This document shows, piece by piece, positions 1 through 8,456 of a stretch of DNA of 64,000 nt (its first letter is position 1; each line of letters starts with the position of its first letter). The stretch lies in the NCBI RefSeq assembly GCF_000621705.1, contig NZ_JHXO01000009.1, forward strand, positions 62,001 through 126,000. Reading direction: 5' to 3'. The DNA comes from Prolixibacter bellariivorans ATCC BAA-1284. Its GTDB lineage: Bacteria > Bacteroidota > Bacteroidia > Bacteroidales > Prolixibacteraceae. A model generated the notes under the pieces. That model had not been told where the DNA came from. It saw only the letters and a list, made by a program, of their open reading frames with translations, and did no database searches. Both the position numbers and the translations under genes were made by a program.

Positions 1-537
<537 letters not shown>

Positions 538-560
538 GAGAAGTCAAAGATTAGATAGTA

Positions 561-598
561 AAACTCCCGGGTTGCAAAGGCCGGGAGTTTTTTGTTTT
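561..598 (+). terminator. Rho-independent terminator of hemB
   Basis: A perfect 10-bp stem (AAACTCCCGG with CCGGGAGTTT) encloses a 10-nt loop and runs into a T-rich tract, 23 bp after the hemB stop codon. Confidence 0.9.
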
Positions 599-845
599 TA
601 GACTGCTCCACCTTCAAATTTTACCGATTCCAATCCTCCCCCTTTAATTCCCCCTCCAAAGGAGATATTCTGCCAACCAACTACAGAATTAAGTGGTTTC
701 GTGCAGAATGGAGCTCCCGTATTCTTACCGAAAACAACCAATGCAGTCGTTCAAATGTGCTGCAATTCGCAACCTATCCTCCGCTGGAGGAGGTGGCCGA
801 CAGGCCGGAGGAGGATTTTCCACGATGAATGAAAAATAAATCACA
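599..845. other. Non-coding stretch with palindromic intergenic element
   Basis: No convincing gene is present. The stretch holds a C-rich tract with a small CTCC-AAA-GGAG hairpin near 650-665. At 776-816 there is a G-rich palindromic element whose ends ATCCTCC and GGAGGAT are inverted and which contains internal hairpins (CCTCC-GCT-GGAGG and GGCC-GACA-GGCC). It looks like a dispersed palindromic repeat, but only this copy is in the window, so the repeat nature is inferred. Confidence 0.4.
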
Positions 846-881
846 CAAAAAAACCGCCCAATCATTTACGGTCGGGCGGAT
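846..881 (-). terminator. Terminator of the DUF6261-like gene
   Basis: On the minus strand CCGCCC and GGGCGG pair around a loop and are followed by a run of eight T. It lies about 65 bp downstream of the stop codon of the minus-strand gene that ends at 947. Confidence 0.75.
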
Positions 882-946
882 TCAATCTGTTGAGCAATAT
901 ATCGAATCGAACGTATCTATTTATATTTAGTTACCAGCTACTGGCA

Positions 947-1663
947 TCAATCAGCAACCGGTTCAGCGTCAGCAATACGCTTTTTCACTACTGCATTATT
1001 ATCGGCGATGATTTGCGTCAATGTGCCGGCCAGTCCGCCATATTTGGCTTCGTCATTCTCCGAAACAACCCGGAGATACGGCACCAGCTTTTTGTTAATG
1101 ACGAGGACGAGTTGCTTCTTAAGCGTGGTAGCATTATCCGTTTTACTATCCAAGTCCTTTTCTGATTCATAAGCCGTACGGACATTCTCGAAATCGTCCT
1201 GGGCAGCTTTCAGCGAAGCAATCAGTTCAGCACATCCCGAAACCGCTGCAACAGACGTTTCCAGGCTGGCGTCGGACAGTTCTTCCAGCAACGAACCGAT
1301 CAGCGACGACTCGGTTACATAATTCTCCTTGATAATTGACAAACTATACCTGTCGAGTATAGCAAACAGCTTCTCAGCGGCTGTCCGGACCAATGGGTCG
1401 GGATGACCGAGCGCTCCTTGCACCAAATTATACAGCAAGCGGAACTGATTATCGCGAACTTCGTCTTTTTCTTCCAGTTGCGATTCGGCTTTCGAGCGAT
1501 TAATCGCCGTAGAAAGCTTCTTTTCACCCGCATCCACGAGGTTAAAAATCGTGGTCAGGTGGGCATCATCGGCTATACCTGCGCTATTCCAGGCATTGAT
1601 CATGCGTTTAGCAGTGCCGTCTACTTCGGCATTTCTACTTTTGTTGTTAATTTTTGGAATCAT
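947..1663 (-). CDS. DUF6261-like protein of unknown function
   Basis: A 238-residue, mostly alpha-helical, charged protein without signal peptide or membrane segment. Its layout (an N-terminal segment with LVDAGEKKLSTAINRSK, an acidic EEKDEVRDNQFRLLYNLV helix, and a long helical C-terminal half) resembles the Bacteroidota-specific DUF6261 family, whose members are about this size and often occur as scattered paralogs. I recognise no catalytic motif. It has its own terminator downstream and stands alone between convergent hemB and the repeat region. The family assignment is from memory of the pattern; a generic helical protein is the alternative. Confidence 0.65.
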   Translation of the reverse strand: MIPKINNKSRNAEVDGTAKRMINAWNSAGIADDAHLTTIFNLVDAGEKKLSTAINRSKAESQLEEKDEVRDNQFRLLYNLVQGALGHPDPLVRTAAEKLFAILDRYSLSIIKENYVTESSLIGSLLEELSDASLETSVAAVSGCAELIASLKAAQDDFENVRTAYESEKDLDSKTDNATTLKKQLVLVINKKLVPYLRVVSENDEAKYGGLAGTLTQIIADNNAVVKKRIADAEPVAD

Positions 1664-2330
1664 AGACTTCGAATTAAAAGTTAAATTAATTATTGGTTTG
1701 TCGATCCGTCTGGCATAAATAACCTGTAATTGACTTACTACTTAACAGATACACTAATTTATGGTAAATATCCGAAAAATCATAGCTATTATCCATTCTA
1801 TTGTTTTTTCCCAGTCCATCTCACGGTATTCATCGCTATCGGTCCATCGCTTTTAGCCGCTACGCCAGAGGAAAGGTCGTGATCAAAAGTCTACGAGGCG
1901 TTTACTTCCTGGCAAAGCCATGGGCAAAAGTCCATGAGTCGTTTACTTCCCGGCAAAGCCATGGGTAAAAGTCCATGAGCCATTTACTTCCCGGCGAAGC
2001 CATGGGCAAAAGTCCATGAGCCATTTACTTCCCGGCAAAGCCATGGGCAAAAGTCCATGAGTCATTTCCTCCCCGGCAAAGCCATGGGCAAAAGTCCATG
2101 AGCCGTTTCCTTCCCGGCGAAGCCATGGGCAAATGTGCCTGGCTAGTCCTGGTCGCTGCGAAGACGGCTTCATTAACACTTATCAAAAAAAGAAAGGTGA
2201 AAAGAGATTTCCCATCAGGAAAGCATAGATATTTTTTTCTAAATTGCTGAACAAATAGCCAATAACACGGCAAAAGACCCGGTTTACCGGGTGATACATA
2301 AGAATAATTAAACTCCCAAAATGATATAAA
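1664..2330. other. Intergenic region around the 41-bp repeat
   Basis: No gene is supported here. About 210 bp of AT-rich sequence lies upstream of the DUF6261-like gene and must hold its promoter. Then comes the tandem repeat listed separately, and about 195 bp of leader before the NTF2-like gene. The long reading frames on the minus strand of this stretch are by-products of the repeat. Confidence 0.6.
1877..2135. repeat. Tandem repeat, 41-bp unit, about 6.3 copies
   Basis: The landmark CCATGGGCAAAAG recurs at 1918, 1959, 2000, 2041, 2082 and 2123, exactly 41 bp apart, with a more degenerate first unit starting at 1877. Copies differ at a few positions (CAAAG/CGAAG, GAGTC/GAGCC, TTAC/TTCC). 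Each unit carries a short inverted repeat, CATGG and CCATG around 8 nt. Because 41 is not a multiple of three, a ribosome crossing it would change frame at every unit; all minus-strand frames happen to stay open for long stretches, but a coding role is unlikely. Confidence 0.93.
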
Positions 2331-2678
2331 ATGGATGCAGAAAAATTCGCCAAAGAATGGATTGACTCATGGAATTCGCATAATCTTGATGATATTCTGA
2401 ATCACTATTCAAACGATATCGAAATTACAACGCCAATGATAAAACTGGCCGGAGGCATAAACAGCGGTACATTAAAAGGAAAAGAATCGGTGGCTGATTA
2501 TTGGAAAAAAGCGCTGGAAAAAATACCCGATCTGCATTTCGAACTAATCGACGTAACGGTTGGCGTCGATTCGGTAGCGCTTTATTACAAATCGGTGATG
2601 GACAAGAAAGCCGTCGAAGTGATGTTTTTTAACGAAAAAGGCAAAGTATATAAAATGATTGCTCACTATACCGAATAA
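2331..2678 (+). CDS. SnoaL/NTF2-like nuclear transport factor 2 family protein
   Basis: A 115-residue soluble single-domain protein. The opening AKEWIDSWNSHNLDDILNHY followed by SNDIEITTP is the classic first helix and strand of SnoaL-like NTF2-fold proteins; GKESVADYWKKALEKIPDLHF is the next helix pair and the C-terminal strands end in MIAHYTE. The fold binds small molecules or acts as a small isomerase/hydrolase in different proteins, and nothing here specifies the substrate. It appears monocistronic, with about 150 bp to the next gene. Base composition is slightly richer in A+T than the hem genes. Confidence 0.85.
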   Translation: MDAEKFAKEWIDSWNSHNLDDILNHYSNDIEITTPMIKLAGGINSGTLKGKESVADYWKKALEKIPDLHFELIDVTVGVDSVALYYKSVMDKKAVEVMFFNEKGKVYKMIAHYTE

Positions 2679-2764
2679 AAAGGGCTAAGACGGGCTGAAA
2701 ACCAAACGACGAAATCCAAATTACCAATGACTACTGTTGAAAGGACATAATAAGTACACAATAC

Positions 2765-2781
2765 ATACCTGGATGAGGTAT
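2765..2781. other. Small inverted repeat upstream of the orphan gene at 2825
   Basis: ATACCT and AGGTAT are inverted around a 5-nt spacer, 44 bp before the start codon of the following gene. It could be an operator, but only a single site is seen and the arms are short. Confidence 0.2.
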
Positions 2782-2824
2782 AAGATTAGTTTACACACGA
2801 ATGCATTAACGAAAAATAAAAAGA

Positions 2825-3256
2825 ATGAAAGAAACGAAAATATCAGATAGTTTAATCTTGAAGGCGTTGAAATTCATCTATAATAGTGGAGGTGAATCTA
2901 AAGACGTTGAAATGAAACCGTTCTTCAGAAAGAATATAAAAACAAAAAATTTTAATGAATATCAAAGCACTGCAAAAAGACTTATAGGATTACTTGATGA
3001 TGGTAACTTAATTACATCTGACAATAACGAAACATTGTCATTTAAGGAGGTCCATGAACCTGTTTATAGAAAAATATCATTTGATGATGTAAATTCTAAA
3101 GTTAAATTAAAAATAAGTGGAGCTTTTAAGGCCATTGAAATATTAGATAAAAAAGATAGAAAACTGAAAATATGGAATATAATATTATCAGTTATGACTG
3201 TTGTTTCCTTTGTCCTAGCAGTATTAGGATTTCTTGGCATAACCACAGTACAATAA
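2825..3256 (+). CDS. Orphan protein with one C-terminal membrane anchor
   Basis: Not recognised. A 143-residue protein: residues 1-110 are soluble, lysine-rich and helical, including a possible winged-helix-like start (SLILKALKFIYNSGGESKDVEM, interrupted later by AKRLIGLLDDGNLI). Residues about 118-140 form one hydrophobic segment (IILSVMTVVSFVLAVLGFLG), suggesting a tail-anchored inner-membrane protein with a cytoplasmic domain. It is clearly richer in A+T than its neighbours and sits beside another orphan and a transposase, which fits recent acquisition. An integrated-element or toxin/immunity role cannot be excluded or shown. Confidence 0.6.
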   Translation: MKETKISDSLILKALKFIYNSGGESKDVEMKPFFRKNIKTKNFNEYQSTAKRLIGLLDDGNLITSDNNETLSFKEVHEPVYRKISFDDVNSKVKLKISGAFKAIEILDKKDRKLKIWNIILSVMTVVSFVLAVLGFLGITTVQ

Positions 3257-3418
3257 GTATCAGAGCTGGACTAAAAAAACAAACACAAGTAAATTCATTA
3301 CGCATGAAAACAGATAATTCTGAAATGACTCAAGAACCTTCTAAAAAATCACCCTCAGATACCATTTTGTTTGCATAGTAAATCAATAGAATTTGTTCAT
3401 CTTAAGGTTTAAATTATT

Positions 3419-3541
3419 ATGAGTAAGAAAAATATTAAAACACGAATTATTTATAGAGACGCGATTACCGGAAGAATAGTATCAAAAGAATATGCAGAGA
3501 AGCATCCCAAAACGACTACCAGAGAAGTTAGGAAACTTTAA
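3419..3541 (+). CDS. Small 40-residue conserved-type protein
   Basis: This reading frame is ATG to TAA, 40 codons plus stop. The product reads RDAITGRIVSKEYAEKHPKT in its middle, a pattern (R-D-x-x-T-G-R-[FI]-V-S-K-E-Y-A) that I remember from very small conserved proteins annotated as hypothetical in many Gram-negative genomes and phages. It is basic, has no signal peptide, and its function is unknown. Composition and position group it with the AT-rich gene before it. The match to that pattern is the only reason to call it. Confidence 0.6.
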   Translation: MSKKNIKTRIIYRDAITGRIVSKEYAEKHPKTTTREVRKL

Positions 3542-3699
3542 AACTGACATTATCATTTCATCCGGTCTTTTCCTGATCACATGAGTGAATAGAATATTCC
3601 CCAAGGCCTGTCTGCCGACAAGGACAATTGCAGATGACACCAATCATTCCTAACTTGTTCTGTGAAAAACAATCTAACGACAGAATCGAATGATTGAGA

Positions 3700-4284
3700 A
3701 TGTATGATCCCAAGATACATCACCGAAGAAGCATCCGTTTAAAGAATTACGATTACGCAGGGAAAGGGCTATATTTTATTACGCTTTGCACGGCTCAGCG
3801 GAAGAATCTATTTGGCGAGATTATCAATGGAGAGCTTTTTCTGAATCCATTGGGAGAAATAGCCAAAGAGGAATGGGCCAAAACACCCGAAATCAGGAAT
3901 AATACCTCGCTGGGCGCATTCATCATCATGCCCAACCACATGCATGGCATCATCAGCATCGATTATCAAATCAGAAAACCCAGAAAGGACGAAATAGGAA
4001 AATTCCATTCCCCATCCCACACCATCGGCGCCATCATCCGGGGCTACAAAGGAGCCACCACCAGGCGAATCCATCAACTCATCCGGGAAATAAAAGAAGG
4101 CGGCGGCGCGGGCGATAGGACGGGCAAATTGCAATTCGCCCCAACGGCGCTCTTATCGGGAGAGAGCTCTATCTGGCATCGGAACTACTACGAGAAAATC
4201 ATCCGAAACGAAAAGGCCTACCGGAATATCTCCAATTATATCATCAATAATCCCGCTAACTGGAAGAAGGATAAGCTGAAATAA
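3700..4284 (+). CDS. REP-associated tyrosine transposase (RAYT, Y1/HUH family)
   Basis: The protein is a single-strand DNA endonuclease of the Y1 HUH superfamily that acts on palindromic REP-type sequences. The ATG at 3700 is preferred to the in-frame TTG six bases earlier, giving 194 residues. The opening RRSIRLKNYDYAGKGLYFIT is typical of the family; the HUH motif is H80-M81-H82 in IIMPNHMHGI; the likely nucleophile is Y174 in NEKAYRNI, just before the usual YIINNP ending. Residues about 136-152 are an insertion encoded by a palindrome like those downstream. No terminal repeats of a full insertion sequence are seen, as expected for a domesticated RAYT. Confidence 0.9.
   Translation: MYDPKIHHRRSIRLKNYDYAGKGLYFITLCTAQRKNLFGEIINGELFLNPLGEIAKEEWAKTPEIRNNTSLGAFIIMPNHMHGIISIDYQIRKPRKDEIGKFHSPSHTIGAIIRGYKGATTRRIHQLIREIKEGGGAGDRTGKLQFAPTALLSGESSIWHRNYYEKIIRNEKAYRNISNYIINNPANWKKDKLK
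4122..4141. repeat. REP-like palindrome inside the RAYT coding sequence
   Basis: GGGCAAATTGCAATTCGCCC is a 20-bp imperfect palindrome lying in frame within the transposase gene. It is followed by CAACGGCG, closely matching the flank of a downstream copy (CAACCGCC after 4363). Its translation is the GKLQFAP segment. Confidence 0.7.
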
Positions 4285-4299
4285 TCGACCGGCCCGTAC

Positions 4300-4363
4300 G
4301 GGCGAATCGAATTCGCCCGAAAAGAGAAATTTCGCTTCATAAAGGGCGAATATCAATTCGCCC
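4300..4363. repeat. Two REP-like palindromes downstream of the RAYT gene
   Basis: Two palindromes of the form GGGCGAAT-n-AATTCGCCC lie at 4300-4318 and 4344-4363, within 80 bp of the transposase stop codon. Together with the copy inside the gene they form a three-member set with the same core. RAYT enzymes are known to be flanked by the REP sequences they recognise, so these are the best candidates for its sites. Confidence 0.75.
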
Positions 4364-4372
4364 CAACCGCCT

Positions 4373-4411
4373 CGAAAGATCTAATCTTCCCGAAGGAAAA
4401 TCTTTCGGGAA
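4373..4411 (-). terminator. Overlapping hairpins after the TonB-dependent receptor gene
   Basis: Two mutually exclusive 8-bp hairpins can form: TTCCCGAA (4387-4394) with TTCGGGAA (4404-4411), and CGAAAGAT (4373-4380) with ATCTTTCG (4400-4407). They lie directly past the receptor stop codon. Neither is followed by a clear T-run on the minus strand, so termination is plausible but not proven. Confidence 0.35.
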
Positions 4412-4413
4412 AA

Positions 4414-6897
4414 TTATTTAAACTTAAAATTCCACGTCACAAAAGGCAAAACGGGAAACAGCGTGATCTTCTTCAGCCGGGTGGAACCATCGGCTCCCTG
4501 CGAAAAACGGTAGGCAAACGGGTTCATCCGGTTATAGGCATTATACAGGCCAAACGTCCAGGTGGATGTTCCCAGCCGTTTTTCGCGCGAGATGCTGAGC
4601 GAAAGGTCGAGGCGGTGATAAGCCTCCATCCTGACCGAATTATAACCAGGCGCTATATTAATATACCCGGGGGTTTTGTTCTCGTTGCCGGTAAGGAAAT
4701 CGTAAACCTGATAATTGATAAATCCCGGGTAACCGTTATAGCTCATCAAAGGGGCGTTAAACGGATACCCCGATGAATAGACCCAGTTGGCAGCCAGTTG
4801 CACCTGTTTCGAAAAATGGTGCGCCACATTCAGTTTCAAATCGTGCCGCCGGTCGTACTGGTACCAGAACCACCGGTTGTTGTTAATGCCATTGTATTGC
4901 CGCTGGTTCCAGGCCAGTGTGTAGCCTATCCATCCGGTTGTTTTGCCGCGCTTCTTCCTGAGGAGCAACTCCAAGCCCCACGCCCGGCCCTTCCCCTCGC
5001 GATAGTTCGTTTGCCAGTCGGTAAGCGTGTTCGACAGGTTAACTTCGTCAGAAAAACGCACCTGGTTCCCAAGTTGTTTGTAATAAGCTTCCGCCGAGAA
5101 ATTGAAATCGTGGTGCAGGCGGGTATAATATCCGGCCGATACCTGGTGACTGGTTTCGGGCTTAATGGCGGACGTGGCCGGTACCCATACCTGGGCCGGA
5201 AAATTCCCGTTTCCGCTGCTGAGCAGGTGGACCGGCTGATACATTCTGGCATACGATAGCTTCAGCGAACTCGTTTCGTTTAAAAGATACCGGGCCGACA
5301 AGCGGGGCTGCACGAAGTAAAATGATTTATTACCGACATGGAAGTATGATGCCCGGAGCCCGGTATTCAAGGTAAACCGGTCAGTCATCTTCCAGTGCCA
5401 CTCACCAAACAAACTAGCACCCGAGGTACGTATTTTGTCGCCGCCATCGATAATAGGAGGCTGTTCGTTGTTAGCTTGCGACTGGCGGGTCGTGGACGAA
5501 CCCGGTTCGAACCACGCCATGTTTCCTTCGGCCCCGAATATCAACCGGTGGGCCGGACTGAGTACCCAGTCGGTTTGCGACCGGAGAGCCGCCTGCTTCA
5601 CACCGGAGAACAACACAAACGATGCCCGGTTAACTGCCTGGGTACTATCGGTCCCATTTCTCTCGTCTGACGTATACAGGTTCCGGTAATCGAAACGGGC
5701 ATAGGTAGCCTGCACGTTAGTCGTCATGTTACCACTGTGGATATGGTTCCATCGGAGCGCCGACGTAATGTTGCCCCAGTTAATACCTACAGACGAATTC
5801 GAGGTATTATTATCATAGCTTTCCCCATAGGTGCTTTTCAGAATATCGCGTCCCTTGTACATACTCGCATACAGCTTATCGGACGGAGACAGCCGGTAGC
5901 TGGCCTTTCCCACCATGTCGTAAAAGTGGTAACCCAGCGTTCCATTCTCTCCGGCGCTAAACTGACTGCGGTAGAGGGGGGAGAGAAAGACATCGAAGTA
6001 AGTACGTCGGGCCGCCAGCAGGAACGAGCCTTTATCCTTTTTGATGGGCCCTTCGATGAGCCCTTTGGACGACAGGGTGCCCACACTCACCGAGCCCGTT
6101 ATCTTTTTCATGTTTCCCTCCTTCATGGTTACATCCACCACCGACGACAGGTGCCCGCCGTAACGGGCGGGAAAAGCTCCTTTATAGAAATCGATATTCT
6201 TCACCGCTTCAGGAATAAAAACCGAATAGAAGCCAAACAGGTGCGAGGCATTGAAAACGGGGATACCATCGATGAGTACCAGGTTTTGTCCGGGCCCGCC
6301 GCCGCGCACAATCAAATCGCTGCTTCCTTCAGTTCCGCCCTGCACCCCCGGCAGCATTTGGATAGCCTTCATCACATCTTTCTCGCCCAGGAGGGTCGGA
6401 ATCTGGTCGATATCGCGCGGCGTTAAGGTATTGGCACTTCCCTGTGTACTGTTAATGTTCCACAGGCTTCCGCTCCCCACCACCTTTACGTCGCCGGTTG
6501 TAAATACTTTGGGTTTCAGGGCAACCGAAAGAACCGTATCCTTTTTCAGATCGAAGGTTCGCCGGAAGGTTTCGTAGCCAATAAACGACACAACAAGCTC
6601 CTGCTCGCCGGGGTTTGTTTGCAAACTGAAATGCCCGTACGGGTCAGTTATCGTTCCCTGCTGATGGACCGTTTCGAATACCGATGCCCCGACGAGTGTC
6701 TCTCCGGTTTGAGCATCGGTGATTGTTCCGGAAAGGACAACGCGGACCGGCTTGCCAGACACCTGACCAACAACTCCGACGAGCAACAATAAACAGGCAA
6801 TAACGGAGTAATGTATACGCCTTCCGGCAGAATAAAAGCGATTAATTTTTTGTATCCGGTCAAGCGCCGGTAATTTATTCAAAGAACTGGGGTACAT
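4414..6897 (-). CDS. TonB-dependent outer-membrane receptor with carboxypeptidase-regulatory-like domain
   Basis: An 827-residue outer-membrane importer. After a long n-region a hydrophobic stretch (VIACLLLLVGVVGQVSG, about 33-49) is the signal segment. Residues about 55-135 are a carboxypeptidase-regulatory-like beta domain (GTITDAQTGETLVGASVFE, then TDPYGHFSL). The plug follows at about 155-265 (LPGVQGGTEGSSDLIVRGGG, LVLIDGIPVFNASHLFGFYS, ARYGGHLSSVVDV) and the rest is a beta-barrel ending in FVTWNFKFK. It is of the type paired with DUF4249 lipoproteins rather than SusC/SusD. The lipoprotein gene ends two bases before this start, so the two are translationally linked. The substrate is unknown; these pairs carry non-glycan ligands in some Bacteroidota. 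Confidence 0.93.
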   Translation of the reverse strand: MYPSSLNKLPALDRIQKINRFYSAGRRIHYSVIACLLLLVGVVGQVSGKPVRVVLSGTITDAQTGETLVGASVFETVHQQGTITDPYGHFSLQTNPGEQELVVSFIGYETFRRTFDLKKDTVLSVALKPKVFTTGDVKVVGSGSLWNINSTQGSANTLTPRDIDQIPTLLGEKDVMKAIQMLPGVQGGTEGSSDLIVRGGGPGQNLVLIDGIPVFNASHLFGFYSVFIPEAVKNIDFYKGAFPARYGGHLSSVVDVTMKEGNMKKITGSVSVGTLSSKGLIEGPIKKDKGSFLLAARRTYFDVFLSPLYRSQFSAGENGTLGYHFYDMVGKASYRLSPSDKLYASMYKGRDILKSTYGESYDNNTSNSSVGINWGNITSALRWNHIHSGNMTTNVQATYARFDYRNLYTSDERNGTDSTQAVNRASFVLFSGVKQAALRSQTDWVLSPAHRLIFGAEGNMAWFEPGSSTTRQSQANNEQPPIIDGGDKIRTSGASLFGEWHWKMTDRFTLNTGLRASYFHVGNKSFYFVQPRLSARYLLNETSSLKLSYARMYQPVHLLSSGNGNFPAQVWVPATSAIKPETSHQVSAGYYTRLHHDFNFSAEAYYKQLGNQVRFSDEVNLSNTLTDWQTNYREGKGRAWGLELLLRKKRGKTTGWIGYTLAWNQRQYNGINNNRWFWYQYDRRHDLKLNVAHHFSKQVQLAANWVYSSGYPFNAPLMSYNGYPGFINYQVYDFLTGNENKTPGYINIAPGYNSVRMEAYHRLDLSLSISREKRLGTSTWTFGLYNAYNRMNPFAYRFSQGADGSTRLKKITLFPVLPFVTWNFKFK

Positions 6898-6899
6898 AG

Positions 6900-8357
6900 T
6901 TAAAAGGGTTTGGCCGGGATGGTGGTTACTGTGGCGAATGAAGTAAAATCGATATTTCTCAGCGACTCATCGAAATGATAACCTTCTCCCAGCGCCTTGC
7001 GCATGGTTTCCCAGATAGCATTCGTAAAATCGCGGTCGTCCGAAAATTCCGGTTCGGGGAATACTTTGCCTTTGAGGGGCATCAGCGCATTGATGTACAC
7101 ATCGGCAATGCCGGCTTCGCGCATTTGAGCAAAACTCTCGTCGGTTAATGACAATTCTTCGTACTCGCTGTACTTTAATTTGGGTCTCCCAAAGTAGAGC
7201 GTCGGGCAGATGGTATCGCGCACTCCGGCAAAAATGCCGACTCCCCCGTTAATATTGGAATAAACCGAAGAGTAATTGTCGAACAGATTGGTTCGTCCGG
7301 TTACCTGCTTCACATAGCTGGTCTGGTACTGATAGCCGGCCGGACTCAGCGAATAAACCTGCAGATAGCAACCCGGAGCAACATTGTAGTGAACAGTGTC
7401 GGGAGGATACGGAAGCAGCTTATAGGGTGAACTGCTGTTCCCGGTATACGGAAGCTCATAAACATCGACAAAGAAACCGGGAGGTGTAGCCAAACCGGTT
7501 ATGTCCGATGCAAACAGGTTGGCATTGTCGGTCCCGATATGCTGAAAAGACCCGTTGTGGGTAAAGATGTCGAACGAAGTAACGTTGTTTTCACCAATTG
7601 GTTCCTTTTCCGTTGCAGCATAATAATCAAATCCCATCCACCCTACGGGAAAATTCATGTAATACATGCTATCGACAGGCTGGAGTAAATCGTCGCATGC
7701 CCGAATCAACTGCCAGCTCCCGGTAAAATGTTCGTTTTTCAGAGACTGAAGTGCATCGAGATATGCCTGAGGCAGACCGTGCAAAGCCATCAGGCGAAAA
7801 CTTTCGTCATCGAGGTAATATGCAGTTGTCCCGTTAGGCGAACGAACCGTACGGCAGTTTAAATTGACTGGCTGTCCGGGAAAACTAAATTTAGTCCGGT
7901 AAGTGTAGAAACTCTCGGAGATCTGATCCAGCGAAGGAAAGCTCCGCTGCAGGGTATCGTAAGTAACCGACTCAACCCGGACCGGCGGTGGTACCGTATC
8001 AGTAGCTGTTATTTCATCGTAACCAGGCACTTTAACCGATAGCCGGTAATAAGCGCCGTCGCGGGGTTTCTCACTACTGACATACTGCCCGTCAGAGTTA
8101 TAATGAAGTTCAATAGGTATCGAACCGTTCTCATAAACCACCACCGTCGCATTATCAACCGGATTCTTTCCGGGTTTTTGCCCCAGGTTAACGGTTTTAC
8201 CGACATACACCTTCCAGCTTTTCTCAGGGGAGAAGAAACTATTCACGACAATTTGGGCCGGCAGTTCACTGGCAAACCGGTCGGTCACGTCCTTTTCGCA
8301 GGCCGTTAACGCGATTAGGCATAGTACACAAACGAAATATCTAATTCTCATAGTCAT
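6900..8357 (-). CDS. DUF4249 family lipoprotein, partner of the TonB-dependent receptor
   Basis: A 485-residue exported lipoprotein. The N-terminus has a short hydrophobic signal with lipobox LTAC, followed by EKDVTDRF, the usual DUF4249 opening. Next comes IVVNSFFSPEKSWKVYVGKT, then NATVVVYENG and SDGQYVS..PRDGAYYRLSV, which are the immunoglobulin-like first domain of that family. The C-terminal part is aromatic-rich and without catalytic motifs. In DUF4249/receptor pairs the lipoprotein is thought to sit on the barrel as a surface ligand-binding lid, by analogy with SusD. It lies two bases upstream of the receptor gene and behind the barrel-protein gene on the same strand. A second in-frame ATG six bases into the gene is an equally good start. 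Confidence 0.88.
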   Translation of the reverse strand: MTMRIRYFVCVLCLIALTACEKDVTDRFASELPAQIVVNSFFSPEKSWKVYVGKTVNLGQKPGKNPVDNATVVVYENGSIPIELHYNSDGQYVSSEKPRDGAYYRLSVKVPGYDEITATDTVPPPVRVESVTYDTLQRSFPSLDQISESFYTYRTKFSFPGQPVNLNCRTVRSPNGTTAYYLDDESFRLMALHGLPQAYLDALQSLKNEHFTGSWQLIRACDDLLQPVDSMYYMNFPVGWMGFDYYAATEKEPIGENNVTSFDIFTHNGSFQHIGTDNANLFASDITGLATPPGFFVDVYELPYTGNSSSPYKLLPYPPDTVHYNVAPGCYLQVYSLSPAGYQYQTSYVKQVTGRTNLFDNYSSVYSNINGGVGIFAGVRDTICPTLYFGRPKLKYSEYEELSLTDESFAQMREAGIADVYINALMPLKGKVFPEPEFSDDRDFTNAIWETMRKALGEGYHFDESLRNIDFTSFATVTTIPAKPF

Positions 8358-8376
8358 TCATATCCATACAACAGAA

Positions 8377-8413
8377 CCCTTTGCAGTCACCGATAATCAG
8401 CAACCGCAAAGGG
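8377..8413 (-). terminator. Intercistronic hairpin between the barrel-protein and DUF4249 genes
   Basis: CCCTTTGC (8377-8384) and GCAAAGGG (8406-8413) form a perfect 8-bp stem with a 21-nt loop between two minus-strand genes. The following sequence is only moderately T-rich, so it may attenuate or process the transcript rather than end it. Confidence 0.35.
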
Positions 8414-8456
8414 CATATTATAGACTACTAGTTAATACAGGATAACTTCTTCTCAG

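Noticed and set aside
592-828. 78-codon plus-strand reading frame after hemB
   Set aside because: It runs through the terminator and the palindromic element, has no recognisable domain and an odd composition; it is non-coding.
1877-2135. Possible CRISPR array
   Set aside because: Units are contiguous 41-bp repeats with no unique spacers, and no cas gene is near.
1943-2273. Two minus-strand reading frames with FAHGFAGK-like repeats
   Set aside because: They are read in different frames through the 41-bp repeat; since 41 is not a multiple of three, the apparent peptide repeats are by-products.
3172-3378. 68-codon reading frame overlapping the orphan gene end
   Set aside because: Overlaps the better-supported gene in another frame; its downstream 24 codons from an internal ATG show no family pattern.
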